Made by a program: the position numbers and the translations under genes. A DNA stretch of 64,000 nucleotides from Platerodrilus igneus (taxonomy: Eukaryota > Arthropoda > Insecta > Coleoptera > Lycidae), in NCBI GenBank assembly GCA_036346225.1, contig JARFIW010000835.1:1163829-1227828 (forward strand). The letters run 5' to 3'. Each line of letters starts with the position of its first letter. The stretch's first letter is position 1. This document shows positions 34,574-45,159 of the stretch, piece after piece. The notes under the pieces are model-generated. The model was given only the letters and a program-made list of their open reading frames with translations. It did not search any database and was not told where the DNA came from.

Positions 34574-36391
34574 AACACTCAATTCCATATGCTGGAGACC
34601 TTGCTTCCGAGGGGCTGACTACACACGATAGTGTACCAGACACCAACGACGAATTCAAGCCAAGTCCTTGAACAGTAACATTGGTTTTCCGTTTCCTTAA
34701 ACCTAATTTTTGACGGCACCTTTCAGTCATAAAACTTTCCATGGATCCGTTATCTAATATTACACGAACAGATTGCAATGTTCCTGTATAATCAAAAACC
34801 GACACCATTGCCGTAGCTAACAGCGTGGTTGTGTGTTCTAATGACGTCGAAATCAACGAGCTAGTGGCAGGTTGTTCATGCACAACCGACGACGACAGAT
34901 TGTCTTTACTAGGTCTACTAGTAGAAGTAAGTCTAGGCGCCGCTCTCCAAGGAGACGCTGACCTTTGACGATGGGTTTGTCGGCGTGGCGACACCGATTT
35001 TTCTTGTTTATCGAAGTGAAGCAACGAATTGTGCGACTGATGACATTTTCTACACGACCAATTTAACGTACAATTTTTCATCGAATGTGAAGTATTTAAA
35101 CATTTAATACAAAGATTTTTAAGCAAATCTTTCCTGAGGGGTTTTATCGAGAAACTGCTTACATCTATAAATAGTATTCTTCTTAATCTTCTTTGGGTAT
35201 TAAACCACTCATAGTTTTTAAAATTATCTTTATCATCAAAATAATTTTGAAAACGATCCTAGGTTATGGATCGAAACGTTAATAAAGATAATTTTAAAAA
35301 CTATGGGTGGTTTAATACCCAAAGAAGATTAAGAAGAATACTAAACAAACCACAACAAACATACAGGGAGTATCTATAAATAGGATGCACAGCTTGACAT
35401 AAACTACAATTTTTACCATCATTGATAGTACCAACTAAAGAGGTTTTAGCCGAAGTGCTAACAAACCTTCCTTTTTCCCTTTCTTTCGCGGAATCTCGAC
35501 ATTTTAAGCATGTTCTTGAAGCAATGTCATTTATTTCCAACACTTTACATTGTTTTTCAATGTACGACCTTAAATCTTTGAACGAGGGAATCACGTCATT
35601 ATTTCCTAATTCGAAACGCTTTAAAATGTTTGTATCTAATTTTTTGGATAACAGATTAAACAACATGAAATCTAATAAATCTATTTCCATCTGCCTTAAC
35701 GCGAATATATTTTCATCAAAACAACTAATTAATTGCCGAAGTTCCGCATGCGAGTCTGAGGAACTGACCTTAGAGCATTTTTCAAGAGCATTAAAATATG
35801 TTGAAAGTAATAACCTCTGAAAACGATTAGTAATGATTTTATATGCTTCCTCGTATGCATAATCATTTAATGGCAAGTGTTTTATCAATGCACGCAACGA
35901 CTCATCTAATGTATCAACGTGATGGCAAAATTTTTCAACGGGTGACAAACTGACATTATCATGAATCAACCGCTTATAAATTGCATTATAACTCTCAAAA
36001 TCTGAAATGCGTCCGGAGAACCGTGGGACAGAAAGATGTTTCAAGCTAATCTCTCAATTTGTGAAAAAGGATTATTCATATTTTCCACCTTTGGTTTATT
36101 TTCTACCCGATCTAATTCGCATTGTTCAGCGATAATACGAATATCTAATTGATAATCATCGATTTTCACCCTAAGAGCCGAAAATTCATCCAATTGTTCA
36201 CTTTCTTCATCAAAGAAAATATCCTTACAAAAAGATTTGAAGTGGGTTTCAATTTGCTCGACTTTTTTAATCGATGCTCTAATTAAAGCAATCGATACGT
36301 TTTCCGGTTGGTTAATTTTACTGTATATATGATCCAACCTTTTAACTACAAATTTAGCTTCAAGAATAGCTTTATCAATTGATATAACCAT
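34574..36391 (-). pseudogene. BEL/Pao gag and aspartic protease
   Basis: The minus-strand start MVISIDKAILEAKF (36391) leads through a frame change near 36041 into LSVPRFSGRISDFESYNAIYK, the DUF1759-type gag core. Zinc-binding motifs follow: CSLCQAVHPIYRC, then CIKCLNTSHSMKNC and CRKCHQSHNSLLH. The protease motif reads VILDNGSMESFMT; the family usually has D-S/T-G, so Ser is replaced by Asn. A 197-bp foldback at 35175-35371 interrupts the first zinc motif. Confidence 0.85.
35175..35371. mobile_element. 197-bp foldback insertion with 12-bp duplication
   Basis: The arms of ~62 bp (AGAAGATTAAGAAGAATA and its inverse at the outer ends) surround a ~50-bp loop. The insert is flanked by direct copies of atctataaatag (35163-35174 and 35372-35383). 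It interrupts an otherwise continuous gag zinc motif. Twelve bases is long for the TSD of a DNA transposon and would fit insertion by LINE machinery. Confidence 0.75.
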
Positions 36392-36892
36392 ATTTGATTA
36401 ATGATTAATGATCGACAATAAAAATTAATATAAAAAACAATGCGTAACTCGAATACGCTACAAATAATTAATCTACGAAATTAAATTATTAATCGACAAA
36501 TGCAACTAATTACAGTGCTCGCCCGACAAAGTGTTTAACGTTTCAAATAAATTTCAACCCCTTTGTTAAACAAGTTGAGGACCCGATGGTCCCTCGAACT
36601 TGACCATGAAAAATAAGGCAAGAATTTAAAATACAACAACCCTTCATCAATTGTTTACCCAAAGACACCGACGATCGACCCTAATCTTTGCCACAAAGGA
36701 TTAGGAATGTATTGTAAAATCTACCGTTATAGCCAGATGTTTCTATCATTAAATTTGCAAGCAGGATGTTATTCTCTTCGTAACACGTTTAAACAGACAA
36801 AACTACAACAATTATTAAATTTTGGTATAAATAAGGAGCTTTAAGGATAGGAACTAATTAATTAATTACTAATCCGGTGATGAAGGCTCATC

Positions 36893-37297
36893 TGTTCAGC
36901 GCGGGGGGTCTTATAACTTTGTACATCGACTTACCTCCGCGGTTTTTTGTTGTTCTAAGCTGCAGTTCCTATTCCTTCAACTAAGTGGACTGAATGCCAA
37001 ATTTAGTCCGTGTTACGTTGCACTTGCACTGTGTTTTTTAGGGGTTTAACAAATATATTCACATTCAGCGGCACTATGACTAACTTACGTTACCGAACGA
37101 AAAACCTACTGTTCTGCTTCGATATCCATAAGAGAGTGTTTGTTCACTACTCTTAGTCCAACTTATTTACACATGCACAAGGAATTTTTACGGCAGGATA
37201 TAAGGGAACAAGGGATGACAGTTTTACTATTAGATTTACAACTACAAATTTACGACTTAAAATTAACCACGCGAACGTGCGACAAAGAGACCGAACA
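36893..37297 (-). repeat. BEL/Pao LTR (element 5' side)
   Basis: Paired with 28203-28607 at the same length. Inside the element on the minus strand the LTR is followed by GATGAGCCTTCATCACCGG, where the primer-binding site is expected. I could not assign the tRNA. Confidence 0.93.
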
Positions 37298-37302
37298 GTA
37301 TT

Positions 37303-37803
37303 TTTGCGGTTGAACATACCACAATTCGTAAATCGACTTTCGTCAGACCACAAAATTGTATATGCAAAATTTGAATTTTCGTTGCACTTTCTGATGTACC
37401 AAGCACAAAATTCCATTCTTCGAATTTGATCTTCAGTACGCAATCCCTGACATGGTCGTTCATGATATGGATGGTACTTGAAACGTTTTAAAATAGCTCT
37501 TGCCGTAGAATGAGCCACACCTCTTATATTCTGAATTTGTCTAAGAGAAGTACGGGGATTTTCGATAACTGTTTGTAAAACGCTGTTTTCATTATCTTTT
37601 TTAATTTGCCTATTTCTCTTAGACAAGCCAAAACTAACATAATTTATTAAATTATTTTGTAATCTCCGAAACATACATCTGTTTGGTTGATGTTTTTCTG
37701 GGTATTTATTTAAATACAATTCAGCGGCTTTAACATCATTTCTTCCAGAAAGAATAAAACATTCTAACATTTGATATTTATCACGGTTAGTAAAGCGATC
37801 CAT
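37303..37803 (-). pseudogene. Mariner-like transposase, N-terminal part
   Basis: Start codon at 37803: MDRFTNRDKYQMLECFILS, then KYPEKHQPNRCMFRRLQ, NPRTSLRQIQNIRGV, STARAILKRFKYHPYH and RRMEFCAWYIRK, two helix-turn-helix regions in the order usual for this lineage. The first catalytic motif ILWSDESRFTNCGMFNRKN is intact. BEL inserted immediately after RKN. The matching C-terminal part is 9.1 kb away at 27651-28197. The first half has no stop. Confidence 0.9.
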
Positions 37804-37916
37804 TTCAAGCGCAAATGCTTTGCTTAAATTTCTATGTAAATTAATTAACTGTTTTTTTAAACTGCACTACTTGAAACATAAAATAAAGGACAAACTTTGA
37901 CGTTTCTCAGATGTTG

Positions 37917-38410
37917 AGCAATTGTTTCTCTTTGTCATAATGGAAATTAAAGCCTACTACGACCAAAACATAATTATGTGATTTTTAGTGTTTTGATTCA
38001 ATCAAACATAGCCATGTTATACCTCTTTGGAAAGGGTTTTTTGTCAGCATTTCAAAAATGTAAAAATCCAATATGGCGGCTATTTAAAAATAAAAAGGTG
38101 AACATCGTCACGCAAAATCTAGATGCCCTAGACAAAATCTAAGTTGAAAATGTGAAGCGCAATGGGGAATTACCATGATGTACCAAATTTGAATATTCTA
38201 TTTCAATTAGTGGACTAACTACGAGCAAATAAAGAAATCGTCAATTTTGTGTTTTTTGCCTCTATCTAGTAACCTATGAAAAATTTTTGAAATTTGAAAA
38301 CCGATCTGAGATACCCTCATGATTATGCAACTTTTGTCCCATTTAACCAAGATCGTATCTCCTACAGTTTCCAAGATCCCCATGTGCTGCATTTTATACT
38401 GTACACACTG
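37917..38410. repeat. Mariner long inverted repeat, right arm
   Basis: Inverse partner of 26912-27406; only scattered substitutions were seen (for example GTGCTGC against GTACTGC). It contains CAATATGGCGGCTATTTAAA, and a CGCCATATTGGATTTTTG motif recurs just outside the element at ~38748. Confidence 0.92.
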
Positions 38411-38815
38411 TATAGTGACCCTCACTTAGGTCGTTCACTTTGGGTATTTTACAAACCAGCAGAGCTACACATTCGGTTAAATTACAAAAAAGTTACACCC
38501 TTTCATGACTTTTTAATAACATCTTTCAGAATGACGATATTGATAATGGTTCCTGAAATATGAAAAACTGAAAAAATCATTTTTATAAATTGCTCAATAT
38601 ACTATTATATTAACAGAGATATACAATTGAAAATTGATGTAGGGGTATCCTAGCATGTATAGAATTCAAAACTGGCATTAGAATTCACATAGCGTTTTTA
38701 GACTTTAATATATGACAGTCAACTTTTTTTCTTATGGACGCCATATTGGATTTTTGGTTACCGAATGATATTTTCAAATCTCCACATAACGTTTTTTTAA
38801 AATATTTCCATAAAT

Positions 38816-39832
38816 AAAAAAGTTACAAGTAATTTTAATATTTATTTGCCGTTTATAAAACGGAATAGGTATCTTGGAACGTTCGAAGGTCCCTGAATAT
38901 AATTAATAGATATTTTTGCTGGCTTTCAGAAAAAACATAAATCTGGTTGTTACGTCGTCATCGAACAATTCGGTATTTTGTGACAATAAATACTTTGTGC
39001 GTGCATCCTACAGTTTGAGTGAAACATTTTATATACCGGCAATAACAGTGCATAAAGTGACAGTCGTACTCGAGCCTTTAACGAAGCAAGTCGCCTTCGA
39101 ACCCTTGAAAAGGACGGTTGTGTTAGAGCTTTGAAAGCGAGACCGACACCATTTTCGTGCGTGTTTCTGGTTCTCCGTAAAAGCTTTTGTGCGTGAAAGT
39201 GTCTATTGCCCCCAGCGGCGCAGGACTTAAGGTATTTATACCCTTTTACTAAGTAGTTTGATGTAGTTTTTTTGTTTGTTATTACATAACCGCTCCACCA
39301 TTATCGTTATTGCTATAAAAGCAATTGGTCCTTCATTATAATTTGCATATTTTTATCACACATTTATATCAACCTCCTTAACCTCACCATCAATCACTGG
39401 TATATGTAGATATTTTGTATAAAAAGGAAAATTTTAAGAGTTGTAAATATTATCAATTATTATATTGTGTGTTCTAGAATTGCCTTATTTGATTCAATAA
39501 GATTTATTCAGTAAGCTAGTTGGGGTAAAAACCTTAAAATTAATATTCACTATATTCCCTTTATTACATGAAATATTAATTTTAAGGTTTCTACCCCGAC
39601 TAGCTTACTGAATAAATCTTATTGAATCAAATAAGGCAATCCTAGAATACACAATATAATAATTGATAATATTTACAACACTCACAATTTTCCTTTTTGT
39701 ACAAAATATCTACATATACCAGATTTATGCCTTTTCTGAAAGCCAGCAAAAATATCTTTTAATTATATTCAGGGACCTTCAAACGTTCCAAGATACCTAT
39801 TCCGTTTTATAAATTGTTAAGTGACCTTTTTG
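38816..39832. mobile_element. Foldback element with a solo LTR in one arm
   Basis: The left arm (38816-39547, excluding the LTR) and right arm (39571-39832) are inverted copies around a 24-bp centre. Landmarks are AAACGGAATAGGTATCTTGG and its inverse near 39790, GCTGGCTTTCAG, GATATTTTGTA, AATAAGATTTATTCAGTAAG and the centre AAATTAATATT. A 449-bp LTR splits the left arm. Removing it gives two nearly equal arms of ~270-290 bp. Confidence 0.85.
38948..39396 (+). mobile_element. Solo LTR in the foldback (449 bp)
   Basis: It starts TGTTACGTCGTCAT and ends CCATCAATCA, with a 5-bp TSD, ctggt, at 38943-38947 and 39397-39401. The empty site is visible in the other arm of the foldback. A possible TATA signal, CTATAAAAGC, lies near 39314. 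No coding region belongs to it. Confidence 0.88.
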
Positions 39833-40019
39833 ATTCTTACAAATATACAATGTATGGCAAATATTAAATCAAAACAGTTTTCAATAATGAAGTCTGTTAA
39901 GATTGCTAACCTGAAATGGGTTCTGTAGTTCCATCCTAGTCTATGATCTGCATCCCCTTTCAGTGTCCGCTTTGCTTATTGATATGTTGGCCCCATATAA
40001 GAATCGCCTCCCATAAATC
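39833..40019. other. Unassigned spacer
   Basis: No gene or repeat was recognised between the foldback and the minisatellite. Confidence 0.3.
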
Positions 40020-40255
40020 ACTTCCAATTAAAATCGTACCAAATCGGAATATGTACAAATTAGAATACGTTCATTTTTAAATTATCTCCAAAATTAGATT
40101 ATGTTCAAAGTTAGAAGTCCCAAATTAAAGTCGTCTCGATTAAAGGTCCCAAACTAAAGCCATCTCAAAGTAAAACCATCTCAAATTATAGCCCAAATTA
40201 AAGTCGTTTCATTCAAATATGTCCCAAATTAAAGTCTAAATTAAAGCTGTCTATC
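40020..40255 (+). repeat. Degenerate minisatellite
   Basis: Variants of CCCAAATTAAAGTCGTCTC recur at irregular spacing of about 18-30 bases, becoming more regular towards 40255. The strand is very poor in G. It looks like an old tandem array that has drifted, with no coding sense. Confidence 0.7.
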
Positions 40256-40637
40256 TATAGATCGGCTTAGTTTTCGTTGCACAAATTCTCGCACTAATTA
40301 ACTCTGATTTGTTTTGATTTATACTTCATGAGTTACGTAAGTTTGTAACACCTTTGAACATTGTCGTTGCTCAGTTTGAACATAGACTAAAAGGTCGTTC
40401 CGTTACTATCGTATATATAAGCCATTCCTCCAATTATTTTCATAGGCTTGTTTACATTCTAGACTGATACTTCTGCCTTATCTCGCATAACTCGAAATTT
40501 TTACAAATTATTTAGTTTAAATCTTCGATGCATGCTCTGTTCGTCACGTCGGCATCCCGCATATTGTAATATTATTCGAGAATTTCCAACTTTTGACTTC
40601 CATTAACTCACGTATTTGGATGTTTCTTAATTTTATC

Positions 40638-40639
<2 letters not shown>
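40256..40639. other. Unassigned spacer
   Basis: AT-rich, stop-dense, with no recognised element; it leads into a (TA)n tract. Confidence 0.3.

Positions 40640-40682
<43 letters not shown>
40640..40682. repeat. (TA)n microsatellite 1
   Basis: About 21 uninterrupted TA units. Two similar tracts terminate the large direct repeats at 43068-43114 and 45114-45158. Confidence 0.95.
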
Positions 40683-40686
<4 letters not shown>

Positions 40687-40781
40687 ACGATGCATCTGTA
40701 AACAAACTCTTATGAAAATAATAAGAACCTTCGACAAATACAAATCGGGTTGGTAGTTATATAGCCATTAACAAAACATTA

Positions 40782-40889
40782 GCTTTATTACTTCACAGGG
40801 GATGAGAAATATCCACTGACCTATGGTTTCGGCTTGTTGCCCTCATCAGAGTGGAATAGTTCCCAAGAACCCTATGAAGTAATCGAAGC
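40782..40889 (-). repeat. Inverted repeat framing the hammerhead-like motif
   Basis: AGCTTTATTACTTCACAGGG (40782-40801) and CCCTATGAAGTAATCGAAGC (near 40869-40888) are inverted copies with a few mismatches. The hammerhead-like motif lies between them, so the whole could fold as one long hairpin. Confidence 0.65.
40812..40855 (-). ncRNA. Hammerhead-ribozyme-like motif
   Basis: The minus strand reads TCCACT, CTGATGA, GGGCAACAAGCC, GAAACC, ATA, GGTC, AGTGGA. This gives stem I (UCCACU with AGUGGA, 6 bp), the core CUGAUGA, a short stem II (GGC/GCC with one extra G, loop AACAA), the core GAA, and stem III (ACC/GGU) closed by an AUA loop. The cleavage-site C follows GGU. Minimal hammerheads of this layout are known in Penelope-like elements of arthropods. 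The extra G before stem II is the one deviation. No Penelope RT was found nearby. Confidence 0.6.
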
Positions 40890-41103
40890 TATTATAATGA
40901 TATAATTTCGAAACAATCACTGTACTATGGCAAAAGTAAATAAAACCGCCATCAGGTGATAAAACACCAACACTACTAAGTGTGGAAGTACAGAATTGAA
41001 CCGAAACTACATAATAAATTTTATAGATGACTATAAAAGTTTTAATAATCGAAAGTGAGTCATTAAATACTTTTCAAAATAAAAGGTTTACAACAAAAAA
41101 TTC

Positions 41104-43071
41104 TTACCCTGATTTCTGCTTCAAAATATCTTTGCAGCTTCCCTGGCTAGCTCAGCTGTGCCTCTTCTCGGAAACCTAAATTTACAATCATTCTTCCTTC
41201 CCACTCACACACCATTCAATAAAATCACCAAATAATACAACAATCATACAATCTTTATTTACCGCTATTTACAAACAATTATTCACAGATATTTACAGTT
41301 TGGTACACTAATTACAACTCAAAAGTGATATCTTTGTAAAGTCCCTGTTTTAAAATTTTACTTGCAAACACATTTAATACAACAGGAGTAAATGGGCCCC
41401 AAATAATACCCTATATTTATTGCACACTGGAGTATGGTGAGCTCATAATAACACAGTTTATTAATGTATGCTTTTTTACTTTGCATATAATTACTACAAA
41501 ATTAACAACCCATGTACCCTTAACAATCCAATTTAAATTCATAATGCAATTTAGTAAGCTTTACATACACCTTTTTTTTTAATATTTAAAATACCCTCAT
41601 AATTGTCAAGTACACCTATCTTTTCCAATACGTTAAATAACCATCAAAGTTCACTCACACATCACAAATAATTCCAACAGTTTATTAAATAACAGTAAAT
41701 GCAAATGAGTTACCTGGAAAATGCCTCCAGAACACCTTGGCTTCGTGATTATGCGCTCTGATCCTCCAGAACCCCTTGGCTTCGTGATTATGCGCTCTGA
41801 TTCTCCAGATAGATGATAACCTCAGTATACGCCGAGCTCGTTGCTACCAATTACCATACCATGACCGCATACAAATTCACGTACATTACACTTTTGTTTA
41901 TTGATTTATTAGCTTGTTATGATATTAGTTGGACCTCGGTTAATTTAATTCACTCGACACTACACCCGTTAATAACTACGAGACCTCCACTTACCACGTT
42001 ATGAGTGCTAATACTATTTTTACTGGATTATACAATTTTCGATACTCACAAGCCTCTACTATAACCTCGGTTGATTAGTATACGTAGTTTAAAGCGATGA
42101 AAATACCAAGAGAGATCAGAATACAAAGAAAGCGCTATTAATTCTCTTATAGTATTTATACAATTCAAAATGCCCCTCTCGGCCACACTTTACGCGAAAT
42201 ACTTAATTTAAAATAATAATTCTGCAAATTTTAATCTAACTGACTTAAAGCTCCCGGAAATTTACCTCGTGGACACACAATATAATCCGAAAAACCGCAT
42301 ACACCTGTCGCGTGTTCGTCCGTTGTAAAACTAGCTATTTCAAACAATGATACAGTCCTGTGTCGTCATAAAACTCCGCCTGTAATATTTTTATCTCTGT
42401 CTTATGCATATTAGATGTCGCGTTCCAACCCCACTTGAGTTATATAAAATCGATATAGCTGACCGCGTCGCCTGACTCCACGTGGATACGAACGTGCGTT
42501 TTGAAACAAATGCTTTTATACCCGTCTTTATCTGTAGCATATTATTGATCGTGCATCTCTTCCTCTCTTTAAGAAACTTTGTTAGCTTGTTTACTCGAAG
42601 CAACTGACGGTTGGAAATATATTCTTTGAAGTCCACTTGATTATGCATATAAATTCGACGAAGGTAACCTTTTCAAACATGCAGGTGTTCTTAATTATCG
42701 ACCGTTTAAAATAACAATTCTGGGAGCTTATTTTCACGGTATTCGATGCAATTGACGTCCTCGCTTGTTACAACGAACCTTTTGCCTTGCGATTATCGAT
42801 TTTCTTTACCCGGGTGTGTTTCTTAAGGCTGTTACACTTTGAATTAAAATAAATTAAATTAAGAATGCGTTTCTATTTGCTTTTAAAACTGGTTTTCTTT
42901 ATGAACCTATTACTTTTCAATCCTTAATTATAAAAATACGTCAATACTTGTTCGTTTAAATTAAATTAATAAAATAAATTTTGTGCGTAAATAAATTGTT
43001 TGTTTCCCTATACAGGGTGTTCGAAGTTGCATTGCTTACCCCAAATTTAACCCTTTGAATCCATAACAATA

Positions 43072-43114
<43 letters not shown>
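41104..43114. repeat. Large direct repeat, copy A (~2.0 kb)
   Basis: It is co-linear with 43214-45158. Shared blocks include CAACAATCATACAAT then TTTATTTA, GGAGTAAATGGGCCC, CTGGAGTATGGTGAGCTCAT, TAATGTATGCTTTTTAC, the AGTATTTATA block (TATA-like on the minus strand), TCTTATGCATATTA and CTATACAGGGTGTTCGAA, ending in a (TA)n tract at 43068-43114. Copy A also has a perfect-looking ~37-bp tandem duplication near 41725-41800 (CTTGGCTTCGTGATTATGCG twice). No coding was recognised. Confidence 0.8.
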
Positions 43115-43116
<2 letters not shown>

Positions 43117-43213
43117 CCGTGTATCTTATCAGGAATCTCAGTAGATTCGAAAATTAATTTATTTTAATTTTACAAAAATCGAAAATTTCACCAAAAATTA
43201 AAAAAATTTTTAA

Positions 43214-45107
43214 AAAATAATCTCTTACCCAGATAACTCTCTTCATCACCTTAATTCTTCTTCAGTTCCCAGGATAGCTCGGTTGGGCCTCCTCTTGGAT
43301 ACCTAGATTCACTATTATGCTCTGTATCGTTCACGCACACTCTCAATAAAACCACAAAATACAACAATCATACAATATTTATTTATCACTATTTACAAAT
43401 AAAAATCCAATATTATCCACATTTCAGTGATGAAGTTACACCTCAATAAATCCTATTTTTGTAATGTCCTGTATTTTAATTTAAATTATCAAACACATAG
43501 AATGTACCCGGAGTAAATGGGCCCTGAATAATATCTTATTTTCTTTCTTTATGTATAATTTATTTTAAATTAGTAAACTCTGGAGTATGGTGAGCTCATG
43601 ATAACCCAGTTAATTATGAATAATGTATGCTTTTTACCTTGCATACGCTGACTGCAAACAAAAAATAACAAACCCATGTACTCGTAACAATAACAATTTT
43701 AAATTCCTGATGGAACGTTAATAAGCTTTGTATACCTTTAGATTTCTATTTAAATACCATAATACAGTTAGTTATACGTATTATTTTCAATACGCAAAAT
43801 AATGCACAATATCTTCAAAATTCACTCTCACACGTCACACAATTTTCATAGTTTCATAGTTTATAGCAACAACAATTTTAAAGCGTTACCTGGAATTTCT
43901 TGAAGATCTCTACTCCGTTGACGATGCGGTATTGTAGTTTCGCTCTGCTCTGCTGGCCGCCTCTAGCTATTGGTAGAAGAACATCATTTAAGTTGTGCTG
44001 CTTGCGCTGCTTTCACGATGCATCCAATTCCAAATCCAAATTAATTACACTTTTTTCATAATCGCGTACTTTGGTTAAATTTAATTTAAATTTACGTTAC
44101 TTCACGTAACTTCACGAGCTTGTTTAAAATAAATGTTGCACCTCAATTAAAATTTAGACTCGACACTTATTAGCGTATCAAATTATGAGGTCAACATTGT
44201 ACTATTTAATTTAAAATATGTAGACTTACAAACTCGTATTCTGAAACGGTGTAAATACTAATAGAACGAAGTTAAAAAAAAGAGAGCCGTGCTAATTCGC
44301 TTCGAGTATTTATATCATTCGACTGTAACCGCTCCTACCTTCCTATCGCGAAACATTTAATTAAAACTAATTCGTTCTTAAAATTTTGGTTCAACCGTTT
44401 TCGAAATCCCCGAAATTTAGCGCGTTGTTACGATATTTTCCGAAAAATTAACATTCAATATTCCCGTGTTTGTCTGCTATACTACTAACCATATAAACCA
44501 ATTAGATATTCAATGACGTCTTGAAACCCCGCCTGTATTAACGCTGTCCCTTTCTTATGCATATTATATGTTTCCTTCTAACCATGTTTGAGTGGTAGAA
44601 ATCTATATTACTGTCCGCGTTTCAACTTTACTCCATGTAGACTTGTATACGTGCTTTGCGACTGTTGTTTAACCAATATTCTTTGAAACTTGCTTGTTAT
44701 CTATACAAATTAAGGAGAACATGACATTTCCAAACCTGCAAGTGTTCAATTTAACGAACGTTTTAAATAACCTTTCTACGAGTTGGCTTTTTAAGGTATT
44801 TTATATCCAACGGCTGTTTGTCTGTTAGCAACGCGTTTCACCTTGGTATTATCGATTTTTCATGCTTTTATGCATATTACCCGTTCAATTAAACTCAATT
44901 AAATTAATAAATTAATTGCATTGGCTTCTACAATTTATTTTCTTTGCGAACCTATTAAATTTTAATCATTATTTGTAAAATTTTGTTAATACTTGTTACT
45001 TTAAAATGAACTAACTGGAATAACTTCCGCACGTAAATTCTGATTGTTTCCTCTATACAGGGTGTTTGAAATTACCTTGTTTATACGTAGATTTAGCTCT
45101 TTAAAAC

Positions 45108-45158
<51 letters not shown>
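43214..45158. repeat. Large direct repeat, copy B (~1.95 kb)
   Basis: Diverged partner of copy A (perhaps two-thirds identical by eye), in the same orientation, and separated from it by only ~100 bp. It ends with CTATACAGGGTGTTTGAAAT and a (TA)n tract at 45114-45158. The two could be LTRs left by recombination, tandem satellite units, or two copies of a non-coding element. I cannot decide between these. Confidence 0.78.

Positions 45159-45159
<1 letters not shown>

Larger units (their letters stand above)
28203..37297 (-). mobile_element. BEL/Pao LTR retrotransposon (9095 bp, with nested inserts)
   Basis: Two LTRs of 405 bp each (28203-28607 and 36893-37297) begin TGTTCAGCGCG and end GACCGAACA. 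They are flanked by a 5-bp TSD, gtatt, at 28198-28202 and 37298-37302. Minus-strand coding gives gag (DUF1759 type), zinc knuckles, aspartic protease, RT with YVDD, RNase H and the integrase zinc-binding region. Internal inserts are LTRs at 30721-32166 and 32808-34569 and a foldback at 35175-35371. The integrase core is missing. The element disrupts a mariner transposase. Confidence 0.95.
26912..38410 (-). mobile_element. Mariner-like element with ~495-bp inverted repeats, split by BEL
   Basis: The outer ends are CAGTGTGTACAGTATAAAAT and its inverse, flanked by TA dinucleotides (26910-26911 and 38411-38412), the Tc1/mariner target signature. The inverted repeats are long: 26912-27406 and 37917-38410, nearly identical by eye. 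Removing the 9.1-kb BEL insertion leaves about 2.4 kb. The transposase reads on the minus strand: N-terminal half near 37303-37803, C-terminal half near 27651-28197. Confidence 0.9.

Noticed and set aside
35240..35290. Second hammerhead motif around GGATCGAAACGTT
   Set aside because: A GAAAC box and a small GATCC/GGATC stem exist, but there is no CUGAUGA core and no stem I partner.
41104..45158. LTR pair of one element
   Set aside because: The two copies are almost adjacent, strongly diverged, and have no internal region, primer site or TG...CA ends that I could place.
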